Part shown: piece after piece, positions 24,799 through 34,516 of the stretch | Layout: the number at the start of each line of letters is the position of its first letter | Numbering within the stretch: the first letter of the stretch is position 1 | NCBI GenBank assembly: GCA_024399035.1 | Contig: JAKSID010000013.1 | Location: forward strand, 1-64,000 | Direction of reading: 5' to 3' | DNA length: 64,000 bases | From: Fibrobacter sp. | GTDB lineage: Bacteria > Fibrobacterota > Fibrobacteria > Fibrobacterales > Fibrobacteraceae | Position numbers and translations under genes: made by a program | The notes under the pieces: model-generated | Databases searched by the model: none | Seen by the model: only the letters and a program-made list of their open reading frames with translations | Told to the model about the DNA's origin: nothing

Positions 24799-26061
24799 CT
24801 ATTGCGCAGCGGGAATGTGTTCTGCGCCTTCGGCAGCCATATTCTTGTCCATCTGGGAGCGGGTAAGCGCATTCACGGCGTCGGTAAGCTTGTTGATGGC
24901 CTGGATCAGTTCGTCCATCTTGGCTTCGCTTACACCGCCCACGATAGCTGCGGCGGCCTGAGACTTGATGTCAGCTGCTGCTCCGGCAACATTCTTTGCG
25001 GTGGCGGATTCAGGAACCTTGCCCAGCCAGATATCGGGCCAGCGGTCGTTACCGGAGTGGTAAGTGATACGGGCGGCGGATTCCACCGGTTCGCCAATTT
25101 TCCACATATAAAGTTCGTAGTCGAACATATCGTGGTCGTGGCCCTTATCGGTAGCGCCCCACACGAGCCATTTACCATCGGGAGAAATGCGTGGGAAATA
25201 TTCATGGCTGCGGCGGCCCGGCAAGTCCATCAAACGGACGTTCTTGGGAATACCGAAGAAGCCCACCTTTTCGATCTGCTTGCCATCCTTGGCAGAGAAC
25301 CACAGAATTTCGCTGGGAGCCGCAGTGCCGCCATTACCTGTGGGGTTCACGCGATAGAGCTTGCTTCCGTCAAAGTTCCAGTCAATCTGGCAGCCGTCAC
25401 CGGACTTGGTCCAGCTATTCTTTGCGAGATCCCAGACGCCAGTTTCGCGCATAGAACCGCGAAGGGTAATCGCCACGTGCTTGCCATCGGGGCTCATGTT
25501 GGGTTCCTGAAGAATTACGCCGGACTTGTTGAAAGCCTTTTCTCCGTCAAGAATCATGGTTTCAGCCTTGGAAGCCATGTCCATGGTGAACACCTTGCCT
25601 GCACGGCTAAAAACGATGGTCTTGCCATCGGGGCGCCAGGTACCCCAGGTTGCATTTTCCACAACCTTTACCTGGTTAGAACCATCAATGTCCATGGTCC
25701 ACAAGTCCCACTTTTCAGGATAGTTGGCATCGTTTTCGGGAACCCAGCCGCCCTTGCTGCGGTTGAAGAGCACCCTGGAGCCATCGGGGGAAATGCGGGG
25801 GAACCAGTCCACATTGTCGCTGTTTGTCAAAGCGTGGGCACCGGTACCATCGGCATTCATGAGCCAAATGTCATGATGAGAATTTGCACGGCTGGTAGAC
25901 CAGGCGATTACACCTTCTACCTTACCTTTCAGGGCATCCAAGGCCTTCTGTTCATCGGCTGTGGGGTCCACGGCGGCACCGGTAGGGGCACCTTGCTGGG
26001 CAAACGCAGCAGAACAGGTCAAGGCCATCAAAGAAGCCAGGGCAAATTTCTTCATTTTCAT
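24799..26061 (-). CDS. periplasmic TolB-like beta-propeller protein
   Basis: A 420-residue exported protein with signal peptide MKMKKFALASLMALTCSAAFAQ. It carries repeated PD40/WD40-like blades: NADGTGAHALTNS, FPRISPDGSRVLFNR, WRPDGKTIVFSR, NMSPDGKHVAITLR, FPRISPDGKWLVWGA. The C-terminal 80 residues are Ala-rich and probably helical. It is not associated with tol-pal genes, so a TolB role in that complex is doubtful; a carbohydrate- or protein-binding propeller is possible. The start at 26061 has GAGG upstream; the open frame extends a further 117 residues upstream but those residues do not look like a protein. Divergent from the GH5 gene. Confidence 0.75.
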   Translation of the reverse strand: MKMKKFALASLMALTCSAAFAQQGAPTGAAVDPTADEQKALDALKGKVEGVIAWSTSRANSHHDIWLMNADGTGAHALTNSDNVDWFPRISPDGSRVLFNRSKGGWVPENDANYPEKWDLWTMDIDGSNQVKVVENATWGTWRPDGKTIVFSRAGKVFTMDMASKAETMILDGEKAFNKSGVILQEPNMSPDGKHVAITLRGSMRETGVWDLAKNSWTKSGDGCQIDWNFDGSKLYRVNPTGNGGTAAPSEILWFSAKDGKQIEKVGFFGIPKNVRLMDLPGRRSHEYFPRISPDGKWLVWGATDKGHDHDMFDYELYMWKIGEPVESAARITYHSGNDRWPDIWLGKVPESATAKNVAGAAADIKSQAAAAIVGGVSEAKMDELIQAINKLTDAVNALTRSQMDKNMAAEGAEHIPAAQ

Positions 26062-26260
26062 AAAAACCTCTAAATCTTTCCACAATTTACCAAAAAAAAT
26101 CAGCCTAAATTCCCAAAAATACGGGAAATAACGCCCCAATCGCCCCAAAACAACATGATAAAACGCACACCGGTTATTCTTGTATACACCAAAAAACTTA
26201 CAACCAAGTTCATTTTGCAATTCTCTATATATGTTATTTGAAAAAAAAATGAGGATGTTT

Positions 26261-27703
26261 ATGAAGAAATTAACTATACCCGCTCTCGCCTGCGCCATGA
26301 CCCTGGGTTTTGGCCTGGCCTCCGCACAGACTATCACCCCCACCCGCGTGGGTCCAGTTAGCCAGTATGGCCAGCTTATGACTGGCAAGAATGCTGCCGG
26401 CGAAGGCCGCATTTATGGTAGCTGCCAGGGCGTCAAGGACGGCGCTGAAGTCCAGGTTCGCGGTATGAGCCTTTACTGGAGCCTTTTGCCCAAGGCAACC
26501 GAATTCTGGACCGCCGAAGGCGTGGCCACTATGGTCAACGACATGAACATCCAGATTGTTCGTGCAGCCATGGCAACTACCAGCGAAGACTGGTGGGGCT
26601 GTAAGGACGGTAATGACAAGTGTGGCGATGATCCGTCCGCACATATCAGAGGCTACGCAGCCGATCCGAGTTACCAGACCAACCTGATGAAAACTGTTGT
26701 TGAAGCAGCCATCAAGAACGACATTTACGTCATTATCGACTGGCATTCTCATCAGGCACACGAAGAAGTCTCCGACGCAAAGAAGTTCTTCGGAGAAATG
26801 GCCCAAGCCTACGGTCAGTATGACCATGTAATTTTTGAATTGTTCAACGAACCGAAGGAAGTTTCCTGGAGCACCGTGAAGGGTTACGCTGACCAGATCG
26901 TTCCCGTAATTCGTCAGTACTCCGACAACCTGATTCTTGTGGGCAACCCCAAGTGGGACCAGAACCCCAACGACGCTATCGGCAATGAAGTAACCGACAG
27001 CGGCAAGAACACCGCCTACACTTTGCACTACTACGCCAACAGCCACTGCGTTAGCGGTTCTTACGGCTGGGGCGATGGCAACAACGACGCTTGTGAAGGC
27101 GTCAAGGGCGAAAAGGCAATTAAGGCGGGTCTTTCCGTATTCGTATCTGAATGGGGCACCGGTGATGCTAATGGCGGTGGTACTCCTAACCAGAGCAAGA
27201 ATACCGAATGGCAGACTTACATCAATAAGTACAAACTTTCCTGGGCAAACTGGTCCGCATCCAAGATCGACGAAGGTACCGCCGCATTCCAGGGCGGTTC
27301 CAACAAGAACAGCCTCCAGTACACCACGTCCGGCAACCTGGTCAAGCAGTACCTTTCCACCAATCCCACCAGCTACACCGCTTGCGCAACAGGCGGTTCC
27401 ACAGGTGGTCAGACTGGCGGTCAAATCGGTGGCCAAACCGGCGGTCAGACTGGCGGACAAATCGGCCAGGCTTTGGTTAACGTAAATGCAGCAACCTTGG
27501 GCGTTACATTCAGCAACAAGGCCCTGAACATTTCCGGCGTTAACGCAGCAACCGTTGAACTGTTCGACCTGAAGGGCAACAAGCTCATGATGATCGACGG
27601 CGTTGCAGGCTCCCTCTCCTTGGCAGCCCTCCCCGCAGGCATGTACATGGTAAAGGTAACCAGTGGTTCTGCAAGCAAGATCCAGGCAATCAACCTGAAG
27701 TAA
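26261..27703 (+). CDS. secreted GH5 endoglucanase with sorting tail
   Basis: A 480-residue enzyme. Signal peptide ends at LASAQ (about 23). The GH5 barrel spans about 35-335: VRGMSLYW, VIIDWHSHQAH, acid/base E197 in FELFNEPKEV and nucleophile E297 in FVSEWGTG. A Gly-Gln-Thr linker (about 375-398) leads to a 75-residue tail (LFDLKGNKL, LPAGMYMVKV, INLK) resembling type IX sorting domains. It hydrolyses beta-1,4-glucan (cellulose), outside the cell. The start at 26261 has GAGG 6 nt upstream. It is convergent with the GH8 gene, with a shared hairpin between. The upstream gap contains no other gene. Confidence 0.92.
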   Translation: MKKLTIPALACAMTLGFGLASAQTITPTRVGPVSQYGQLMTGKNAAGEGRIYGSCQGVKDGAEVQVRGMSLYWSLLPKATEFWTAEGVATMVNDMNIQIVRAAMATTSEDWWGCKDGNDKCGDDPSAHIRGYAADPSYQTNLMKTVVEAAIKNDIYVIIDWHSHQAHEEVSDAKKFFGEMAQAYGQYDHVIFELFNEPKEVSWSTVKGYADQIVPVIRQYSDNLILVGNPKWDQNPNDAIGNEVTDSGKNTAYTLHYYANSHCVSGSYGWGDGNNDACEGVKGEKAIKAGLSVFVSEWGTGDANGGGTPNQSKNTEWQTYINKYKLSWANWSASKIDEGTAAFQGGSNKNSLQYTTSGNLVKQYLSTNPTSYTACATGGSTGGQTGGQIGGQTGGQTGGQIGQALVNVNAATLGVTFSNKALNISGVNAATVELFDLKGNKLMMIDGVAGSLSLAALPAGMYMVKVTSGSASKIQAINLK

Positions 27704-27762
27704 TCTAGCGCCGCGCTATTCCAAGCGCCAAACGCAAAAAAATTTTGAGAGAAAAAGATAGA

Positions 27763-27790
27763 AGAGGCCCGGCAACCGCCGGACCTCTTT
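27763..27790. terminator. hairpin terminator between convergent GH5 and GH8 genes
   Basis: AGAGG and CCGGC pair with GCCGG and CCTCT around an AACC loop, with one mismatch. T-rich on both strands (TTTCATTT to the right, CTTTTTC to the left), so it may serve both genes. Confidence 0.7.
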
Positions 27791-27829
27791 CATTTATCAG
27801 ACCAATTAAGCCTTGCAAAATGATTTCAA

Positions 27830-29383
27830 TTACTTCAAGAAGATTTTTTGCATCGTCATGGATTTTACATCCTGGATTCGAGCGATATAAACTCCACTAG
27901 GAAGATTCTGAAGAGAAACAGAGATGGAGCCTGCGGCATCGCCATTCCAAAGTTTCTTCACAACGTTTCCGGTAACAGAAATCAAATCCACAGAAGCCTT
28001 GCCGTTCACTGTCATCAACAAGGTGCGACCATCAAGACGAAGGCCAGAAACCGCAGGTACTGTAGCAGAAGCCAAGGCCATGCCAGGATCAGTGGGGACG
28101 TTCGGATCCACAGGGTCGGTGGGAGTCGTAGGATCGGTAGGTGTAGTAGGCGTTGTGGGATCAGTCGGTGTAGTTGGGTCCGTCGGAGTCGTAGGATCAG
28201 TAGGCGTTGTGGGGTCCGTCGGAGTCGTAGGATCAGTTGTTGCGGGCTGACCGCCTGCGGCCAGGTTCGGCATATTACCGGACACCAGCAAACCGTTGAG
28301 CAACTTCAAGGATTGATTGAAGTAGTTTTCGTCGCCAAGGCTAACCGCTTCAGCCCAGTATTCATCCAGTTTGCTCTGATACGTAGGATCAGAAATCAAG
28401 GCAGTCATGAGGGACGTGATAAAGGTACTATTGTGGTCATTACCCAGGCTGCCAGAAGCACGCATCACGGGGCCTTTCATTTGAGAAGCACTGACGCCAG
28501 AGACAAACTTGCCCATTTTCTTATCGATAGCAAGTGCACGCTGGTCTCCATGCCAGCAAACAGCCTTAGCGTTACGCCAAGGTGCGCGAGACGCATCATA
28601 GCTATAGTAATCGTCTTCGCTCTTGCCGTTCTTATCGGTCCAGTCATCAATAAGGCCGGTAGTAACTTCGGCGGAGCTGGCTTCGTACAATTTCATATTT
28701 GCATCATAGGCGGAAGTATTCCAGAATTCAGCATTCTCGGTATCCACTTGGGCAAAGAGCGGCATGTAGGCCGGATCAAAATAGCCAGGATTCTTGCGGG
28801 TATAAGCGCCTTCGCCCCAAGAGTCGCCAGGCATGTGGAGACCATTGGATTCGAACTCGTATTTTTTCATGGCTTGAATCAGTTTCCTGGCATCGGTCAA
28901 GTACTTTTCATCACCAAACTGATGGTAAGCCATAATGAGGGCTGCGGCAGCATCAATGTCACCATCGAGAGCGGCCCCCTTGCCCCAAACTTCGGAAAGT
29001 TTGCCAATCTGCCAATGCATTAGGCCATTACCGTCATCAAACTTTTTGTAGCAGTTCCAGATCTTATCAAACTGAGCCTGATAGCTAGTGGTGTTATCGC
29101 TAAAGTACACCATAAGCAGCATACCATAGCCCACGCCTTCAGAAAAATATTCATCAGAACCTGGATTGGAACGGATCGCGGCAATATCTCCAGATTCGTT
29201 GTACATGTCCCTCATCCAAGCGGAGAACTGCTGCTTAAGCTGGTCAGACGCTTTAGACTTGTCACTAAGCAAGGTTGCATTGCCGCCATAATTAGACATC
29301 TGAGGAAAGGGATAATTGACCACAGCATGGGAAAGGCCAAAGGCCATCATACCCATAAGACTCATTTTTGCAAAAATGTTCAT
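27830..29383 (-). CDS. secreted GH8 endoglucanase with Pro-Thr linker and sorting tail
   Basis: A 517-residue enzyme. Signal peptide about 1-20 (GLSHA). GH8 signatures: E82 in FSEGVGYGMLL (acid) and D140 in ALDGDIDAAAALI. A (PTTPTD)n linker (about 380-430) precedes a C-terminal tail with LPSGVYIARI and KIFLK, matching the tails of the GH5 and GH11 enzymes. It would cleave beta-1,4-glucan or related polymers. The start at 29383 has AGGAG upstream; an upstream in-frame start would add eight residues ahead of the signal peptide. Confidence 0.92.
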   Translation of the reverse strand: MNIFAKMSLMGMMAFGLSHAVVNYPFPQMSNYGGNATLLSDKSKASDQLKQQFSAWMRDMYNESGDIAAIRSNPGSDEYFSEGVGYGMLLMVYFSDNTTSYQAQFDKIWNCYKKFDDGNGLMHWQIGKLSEVWGKGAALDGDIDAAAALIMAYHQFGDEKYLTDARKLIQAMKKYEFESNGLHMPGDSWGEGAYTRKNPGYFDPAYMPLFAQVDTENAEFWNTSAYDANMKLYEASSAEVTTGLIDDWTDKNGKSEDDYYSYDASRAPWRNAKAVCWHGDQRALAIDKKMGKFVSGVSASQMKGPVMRASGSLGNDHNSTFITSLMTALISDPTYQSKLDEYWAEAVSLGDENYFNQSLKLLNGLLVSGNMPNLAAGGQPATTDPTTPTDPTTPTDPTTPTDPTTPTDPTTPTTPTDPTTPTDPVDPNVPTDPGMALASATVPAVSGLRLDGRTLLMTVNGKASVDLISVTGNVVKKLWNGDAAGSISVSLQNLPSGVYIARIQDVKSMTMQKIFLK

Positions 29384-29465
29384 AAACACTCCTGGGCCGC
29401 ACACCAATGCGGATTTTTTTTCTTAAAATAATGTATTCAAGCCAAAAGCGCAACTTTTGAAGTGC

Positions 29466-30983
29466 TTACAACGAGGATTTTTTCTGGAAAACGCAGAAAT
29501 ATTCGTCTTTGTAAGCCAGATTCCATTCAGAATCGTTGGACAGAGCCTGGATCAGTTTGCCCCAGCGAGCATAATACTTCAGCGGGAAAATGGCGCGGTC
29601 AATGTGTTCTGCCTCCGCATAACTCAGGAACTGCGCCGGCTCCTTTGCAAAGCGCAGGTACTGCTCGAAGAATTCCGCGGTCTTCAGCATAAAGCGGCCG
29701 TCGATGTAAATGGAGTCTGCGGGATTCGTAAGCGCCAGGAATCCACCCGCACGGTCATCGTTAAAGAGGCGGCCTTCGTGAGGATTTTCCTTCATCCACG
29801 CTGCTGCGCCTACAGGCACCCTCTGGCTGGAAATCAGGTTCTTTTCATAGACTTGCATGGACTTGCCCCACAAGCCAAGCACGAACATCAAGACGATGGT
29901 GACGATGTACTTAGGAACAGGAGATCCTCCCCCTACGGGGACCAGCCTCACTAAGGAATAAATTCCTAAGTGAGTTGCAGCCGGGTCAAAGCCCGGGATG
30001 ACAACTTTGGATGAACCCGGGATTTCCAAACGTCCCACAAAGTAAAGGAACACTGGCAAAAATAACACAAAATTGCGTTCTGCCAGCAGGGCCAAGATTG
30101 CCGTAGTGCAAAGTACGACAGACTTCAGCAAACCTTCTTCATTACGCAAGGCCTTGCTCCTAACCATCCCAACAAACTGCTTGATGGCATAACCAAGCCC
30201 AGCCACCGCACAGGCGATCATCAACAGCGAAGTCCAGAAATTCTCCCCCTCCAAAAGCAACGTAATTGGCGAACGGTTCTCCGCAATCTCCTTTGCAAAA
30301 ATAGTAGCAGAGTCGCTTAACCCTACTAAACGATTCAGCAGTTCAAAAGGATAAACCGCCAACAGCAAGCCATCCCTATGCAAGAACGGCATTCCGAACA
30401 AAGCCAAGACAAATAATGCCAGCAAAGCAAGGCGATCAAAGTTGTTCCTATCGAAGTAAACCACAATAGTGGCCAATGCAAAAATCGGTCCAAGAATATA
30501 CAGTCCCTGACACTTGCACCAAATCCACTGCAGGCACAAAATTCCTATAGCCGCGGCCCATTGTTTTTTCTTATCGTCATAGCCCATGGCAAGCCACGGA
30601 ATAACATTCCAGTAAATCCCAAGGAACAACAAGCTAAGCACCACCGGGCGCATTTCAAGCTGATAACGGAACACAAAAATAAGGATGGCAGCAACAACAA
30701 CGCTTATCCATTTTTTCAAGGAGCCGTGCAGGAACAGGGCAAACACAGCGCCCCACAAAAGTGCCTTAAAGGCAACAAGTAAGGGAGCTCCGCCCAAGCC
30801 AAAGACAAAGGCAACAATCTGCTGGAAATATTCATGGACATTCACCACAGGCTCACGTACCGGAGTCCACGTAGTTACCCATTCCCTAGCGCAAGCCAGG
30901 TGCCACCAGATATCCGTATCTGTCAGGGGGAAAATTGCAAACGCAACGACAAGTGGAATCAAAAGGCGGGTCATTAGTCCCAA
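29466..30983 (-). CDS. polytopic membrane protein, last gene of the five-gene operon
   Basis: A 505-residue protein with about ten hydrophobic helices in residues 1-410 and a soluble C-terminal domain (about 410-505). DTDIWWHLACAREW near the N-terminus and YIDGRFMLKTAEFFEQY in the tail recall polytopic glycosyltransferase-like proteins (GT-C fold), but I do not recognise the family firmly. It overlaps the upstream FGE-propeller-SGNH gene by 10 nt. Residues about 326-354 are encoded by three consecutive palindromes and sit in a loop before the last membrane segment. A lipid-linked-sugar or acyl-group handling role would fit the SGNH partners; this is inference. Confidence 0.6.
   Translation of the reverse strand: MGLMTRLLIPLVVAFAIFPLTDTDIWWHLACAREWVTTWTPVREPVVNVHEYFQQIVAFVFGLGGAPLLVAFKALLWGAVFALFLHGSLKKWISVVVAAILIFVFRYQLEMRPVVLSLLFLGIYWNVIPWLAMGYDDKKKQWAAAIGILCLQWIWCKCQGLYILGPIFALATIVVYFDRNNFDRLALLALFVLALFGMPFLHRDGLLLAVYPFELLNRLVGLSDSATIFAKEIAENRSPITLLLEGENFWTSLLMIACAVAGLGYAIKQFVGMVRSKALRNEEGLLKSVVLCTTAILALLAERNFVLFLPVFLYFVGRLEIPGSSKVVIPGFDPAATHLGIYSLVRLVPVGGGSPVPKYIVTIVLMFVLGLWGKSMQVYEKNLISSQRVPVGAAAWMKENPHEGRLFNDDRAGGFLALTNPADSIYIDGRFMLKTAEFFEQYLRFAKEPAQFLSYAEAEHIDRAIFPLKYYARWGKLIQALSNDSEWNLAYKDEYFCVFQKKSSL
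29923..30004. repeat. composite palindromic insertion in the membrane protein gene
   Basis: Three hairpins in a row: CCCC/GGGG (about 29930-29940), CACTAAGGAAT with ATTCCTAAGTG (29949-29972, one mismatch), and CCGGG/CCCGG (29981-29996) ending GGGATGACA (29995-30003). In frame on the minus strand. Confidence 0.8.
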
Positions 30984-33757
30984 GCCTTAAGCAGAGAATC
31001 CAACTTTTTAGAGAAATACCTGGCACCTACAGCAGAGAGGTGGTCATAATCCAAAGCCATTTCATCGGTGTACTCATGCTCGCCCATTTTGTTTTCATCC
31101 ATCAAGACCAAATGCGAGTACTTCTTTGACAAATCTTCGTAATGAGCAATAGTTTTCATTGCCACACTTCTGGGAACACCGTGTCTACCAAAGGAGCCTG
31201 TTTTTGCATAGTCCGGAGATTGCGGATAAATCACAAGAACCAGTTTAATTCCGAGGGTATCCGTACGCTTGATAAAGCGATCCAAGCAGTCCATGACTTT
31301 GTTGTAATAGTCCATTTCTTCGGAGGTATAGATTGAATCTCGATCCACCTCGTTACTTTTCCAGCCTTCAGACTCAGTATAAAGAAGTCCCATGGTCTCT
31401 ACATAGTTTTTCTCATCAGCTTCAGAATAAGGCAGATTTTCATCTACAAACTGAATAAAGTACTCAGGCAAGCCATCTTTCCAGAAGTCATGATTTTTGT
31501 CATAGATATACCCAGGGGCAGTTTCAAAAACCGCCAAGTCCTTGAAATGAGGGGAATTACTCTGCAAGTCCAAGGGCAGTTCCATCACCACAGCCTTCAA
31601 ATTCTTGGCATGGTTCAAGATATAGTTTTCCGTCAAATACAATTCGCCCCAAAGTTCACCGCCGGAATACCCAAAGTTAAAGGACTTGTATGATGTCATC
31701 ACCAAGGGGTCAAAACCACGTTCCGTTCTAGAAGTTCCCACGGCAAAAAGTTCAATGGAATCCTTCATATCCCAGAACATGCGCATTTTGACCTTCATAA
31801 TGCGTTCGCTAGTTTCTGCGTAAAAATCGTAGTACACGCCTGCACTGTCCGTATTCAGCAGAATGTTTTCGTAATCCATAACATTCTGTTTTACCCAAAC
31901 ACTAGGATGCCACAGTTCATCACCTTCAACCAAGACAGCATAGGAGCTATCCGAAGTATTCAGCAATACAATTTTCGTATGGGCGCCGTCGCGATTAGAA
32001 AGCGTTGCGACCACAACACCCGATTCTCCATCGACCTTTGCAGTGTCACCCACAATCCATTCCGCGTGATCAAAGGTGTAACCCGAGGGAGCATGAACTG
32101 TACGGGTAATATTCCCCAAAGAATCCGAGATAAACAGGTACTCATGAGCAGCATACTTGGAACCAACGAGCTCTCTACCCGTTTTACTAGCGAAGTCAAG
32201 GAACAGAATCTGTTTAGAGCTTCCCTTACTAAGGCTTACGTTACAAGCCTGTTCGTTATTATACCAAATTTCATCAGAAGCCAGATCCATGACCGTGGAG
32301 CCATTGTCTGCCACGCGAGCCCTCAATCTAGTGGAACCCGAGACTGCCAGAGTGTTATCGTTACTTACGCCATCATGGTACGCACCATCAAACAGTTTTT
32401 CAGGTTCGCCAAATTGACCATTGGAGAATTTCACTTGCCAGGTACTTGCTGCAGCAAAGTTTGAACTTTGTGAATTATCGCCAGCATCTGTCACATAGAC
32501 CACAACCGTATCACCCGTAGAAAGGACCCTCCAGCGGGGAATCGCAGCGGATTCCACATCCAGTTTAACAAGGCCCTCACCGTGTTCATTCAACTTTCTA
32601 GCATAAAGTTCCGACTTTCCGCCAACCCCTTCCATGGTTGTACAGAAAGCAACCCACTTGCCGTCAGGAGAAATTTCAGGATGATAAACATTGATGGTAT
32701 CGGCAATTTCCTTAATGCTCAAGCTACCCATGGAATAGTCCATATAGGCAAGATTTCCCGTAGCATCATTACGAAAGGCCAGCTTCGTATAAAAACTTCC
32801 CGTAAGTTCCTTGACTGTCGTAGCACTTGCGACCGGAGTAAGATTACCTATGGTTATTGAGCCATCAAACGAAAGTGTTGTTGGATCTGGAATTTTTCCA
32901 TAGGCCAAGCGAAAACCCACATACCCTGCCTTACTGGTATTGGTCACCGGATAAACATCTAGTCTTGACAAATAGGAAATATTGTCGGATTCATTTACAA
33001 TACTACCGCCTTTTACCACCTTTTCTCCAAAGGAGCCCCCATCAGTAGCGCCGATGTAATTAGTAACAGTCGTATCCCTAAAATAGCCGAGCCAGTCATA
33101 AACCCACTCCGCCGCATTTCCTGCCATATCACACACGCCTAGACTATTGCGAGGCTGAGTGCAAACAGACTTAACATAATAATCGGAGACTTCAGATGTC
33201 CAAGCGTTATGAGTATTCCAGCCCTGTTTAGCAACAAAGACCCATTCCGCCTCAGTAGGCAAACGAAAGCCTGCTACATCCGTATGAAACTTCAAGCCTT
33301 CCAATTCAAGGCAATGACCATAAATATCAAACTTAGCCGAATAGTAAGAATAAACCGTATCCATTCCGTACTGTTTACTCAAGGCGTTTGCATACAACAT
33401 CGCATCATTTACATTCAAGCCAACAACCGGATCATTTTCGCTTTCACAAGGCGAAATAGGGCCGCTCACCATCATGTCTCTATTGTACTCAGAGCAAATG
33501 ACTTCGTGTTCACCGATATAAAAATCATAGGTAAACTCAACCGTCATTTCTGTTCGCTCTTTTAAAGGCGCAGAACTATCAGCTTTACCCAGAACAACAC
33601 TTTTTCCTGCAGAACGAATTAAAATAAAGTCCGGCAAATCCAACAATTCTTCATAAGGAGCCGCATGATTCCTATGATCTTCACATGCACTAAAAATGCA
33701 AATCAGGGAAATCCCCAAAATTAATTTTAGTACGTACAGCATCGACTTCATAGCCAT
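30974..33757 (-). CDS. lipoprotein fusing an FGE/SUMF1-like domain, a TolB-like propeller and an SGNH-like domain
   Basis: A 927-residue lipoprotein (lipobox IFSAC, Cys25). Residues about 45-285 resemble formylglycine-generating-enzyme/SUMF1 domains (EHEVICSEYN, GFRLPTEAEWVFVA, NAAEWVYDW, KGGSIVN, VGFRLAYG). Residues about 300-640 form a TolB-like propeller closely similar to the neighbouring lipoprotein (YHPEISPDGKWVAF, PRWRVLS, NVSLSKGSS, FDHAEWI, ELWHPSVWV). Residues about 645-927 look SGNH-hydrolase-like: VGTSRTERG for the Ser block and DYDHLSAVGARYF for the Asp-His block. FGE-like domains without the catalytic cysteines often only bind. This three-part fusion is unfamiliar to me. It is the fourth gene of the operon. 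Confidence 0.7.
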   Translation of the reverse strand: MAMKSMLYVLKLILGISLICIFSACEDHRNHAAPYEELLDLPDFILIRSAGKSVVLGKADSSAPLKERTEMTVEFTYDFYIGEHEVICSEYNRDMMVSGPISPCESENDPVVGLNVNDAMLYANALSKQYGMDTVYSYYSAKFDIYGHCLELEGLKFHTDVAGFRLPTEAEWVFVAKQGWNTHNAWTSEVSDYYVKSVCTQPRNSLGVCDMAGNAAEWVYDWLGYFRDTTVTNYIGATDGGSFGEKVVKGGSIVNESDNISYLSRLDVYPVTNTSKAGYVGFRLAYGKIPDPTTLSFDGSITIGNLTPVASATTVKELTGSFYTKLAFRNDATGNLAYMDYSMGSLSIKEIADTINVYHPEISPDGKWVAFCTTMEGVGGKSELYARKLNEHGEGLVKLDVESAAIPRWRVLSTGDTVVVYVTDAGDNSQSSNFAAASTWQVKFSNGQFGEPEKLFDGAYHDGVSNDNTLAVSGSTRLRARVADNGSTVMDLASDEIWYNNEQACNVSLSKGSSKQILFLDFASKTGRELVGSKYAAHEYLFISDSLGNITRTVHAPSGYTFDHAEWIVGDTAKVDGESGVVVATLSNRDGAHTKIVLLNTSDSSYAVLVEGDELWHPSVWVKQNVMDYENILLNTDSAGVYYDFYAETSERIMKVKMRMFWDMKDSIELFAVGTSRTERGFDPLVMTSYKSFNFGYSGGELWGELYLTENYILNHAKNLKAVVMELPLDLQSNSPHFKDLAVFETAPGYIYDKNHDFWKDGLPEYFIQFVDENLPYSEADEKNYVETMGLLYTESEGWKSNEVDRDSIYTSEEMDYYNKVMDCLDRFIKRTDTLGIKLVLVIYPQSPDYAKTGSFGRHGVPRSVAMKTIAHYEDLSKKYSHLVLMDENKMGEHEYTDEMALDYDHLSAVGARYFSKKLDSLLKAWD

Positions 33758-33775
33758 GTAATATAGAAAAGAGTC

Positions 33776-34516
33776 CTAAAGGCGGGATTTTGCCACAGTT
33801 TGATTGGCCTTGATTCCTGGATAATCAGGGAAAAATTCCTCGGCCATTCTATACCAGGTCAAGGCATGATGGACATCGTTGTTCAAGTAGGTATTTCCCA
33901 TGTCAAACGCAGCAAGGCCAAAAACCTGTTTTTGACTTAATGGCTTAAATTCAAAACCAGTCCAAGGTCCAGACTTATACTTTTCCTTGTACTCTTCATC
34001 GGCATAGGAAAAGCCTTGACGATTGGGCTCTAGATTTACACATTTGCTGTCACCGTCGCAACCGTACTGCAGGAACATATGGCCGGGCAAAAGGATAGCA
34101 TTCAACGAAATTTGTTTTTTTTCGGAAACCATCAAAGCAAGCCAGGATAACCCTACGCAACCAGATTTTCTGTTTTTCAAGACTTCCAAAGGCAGGATAG
34201 ATTCCCTGGCAACCGCGGCTTCGCCCGCACCTGCAAATTCAATATTCCAGTATTCCCACAGGAGTTTTTTCAAGGAGAGTAAAGTATCTCCCGTTGCAAC
34301 CAGGATGCTATCGTATGCAGAAAGGCCTTCATGCCATGCAGCAATAGAATCTAGGCAAAGGGGATCTCTGTTTTCAAAGGCGCAGGCCATTTCCTGGTAG
34401 GAGTCAACTTCTTCACGACCGCTCCAGAGAACAACAAGCAAGGACATGGCCAAAGTCATTACGAACACTGGCCAAAAGATTTTCATCAAGAGTTTCCTTG
34501 CATTTTTTTGAACCAT
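33776..34516 (-). CDS. membrane-anchored transglutaminase-like (SirB1-type) protein
   Basis: A 246-residue protein with one N-terminal membrane helix (about 12-31). The core NRKSGCVGLSWLALMV...AILLPGHMFLQY matches the transglutaminase-like SirB1 fold, with C120 and H146 as the likely catalytic pair. The C-terminal HHALTWYRMAEEFFPDYPG resembles a single TPR-like repeat. Such domains can be cysteine peptidases, transpeptidases or inactive scaffolds. The first base overlaps the last of the propeller lipoprotein gene (TAATG). Confidence 0.65.
   Translation of the reverse strand: MVQKNARKLLMKIFWPVFVMTLAMSLLVVLWSGREEVDSYQEMACAFENRDPLCLDSIAAWHEGLSAYDSILVATGDTLLSLKKLLWEYWNIEFAGAGEAAVARESILPLEVLKNRKSGCVGLSWLALMVSEKKQISLNAILLPGHMFLQYGCDGDSKCVNLEPNRQGFSYADEEYKEKYKSGPWTGFEFKPLSQKQVFGLAAFDMGNTYLNNDVHHALTWYRMAEEFFPDYPGIKANQTVAKSRL

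Noticed and set aside
26062..26412. N-terminal extension of the TolB-like protein
   Set aside because: A typical signal peptide begins at 26061 with a ribosome site; upstream residues look non-protein and overlap the divergent promoter region.
28080..28245. Regular repeats resembling a CRISPR array
   Set aside because: They encode the (PTTPTD)n linker of the GH8 enzyme; units are 18 nt without unique spacers.
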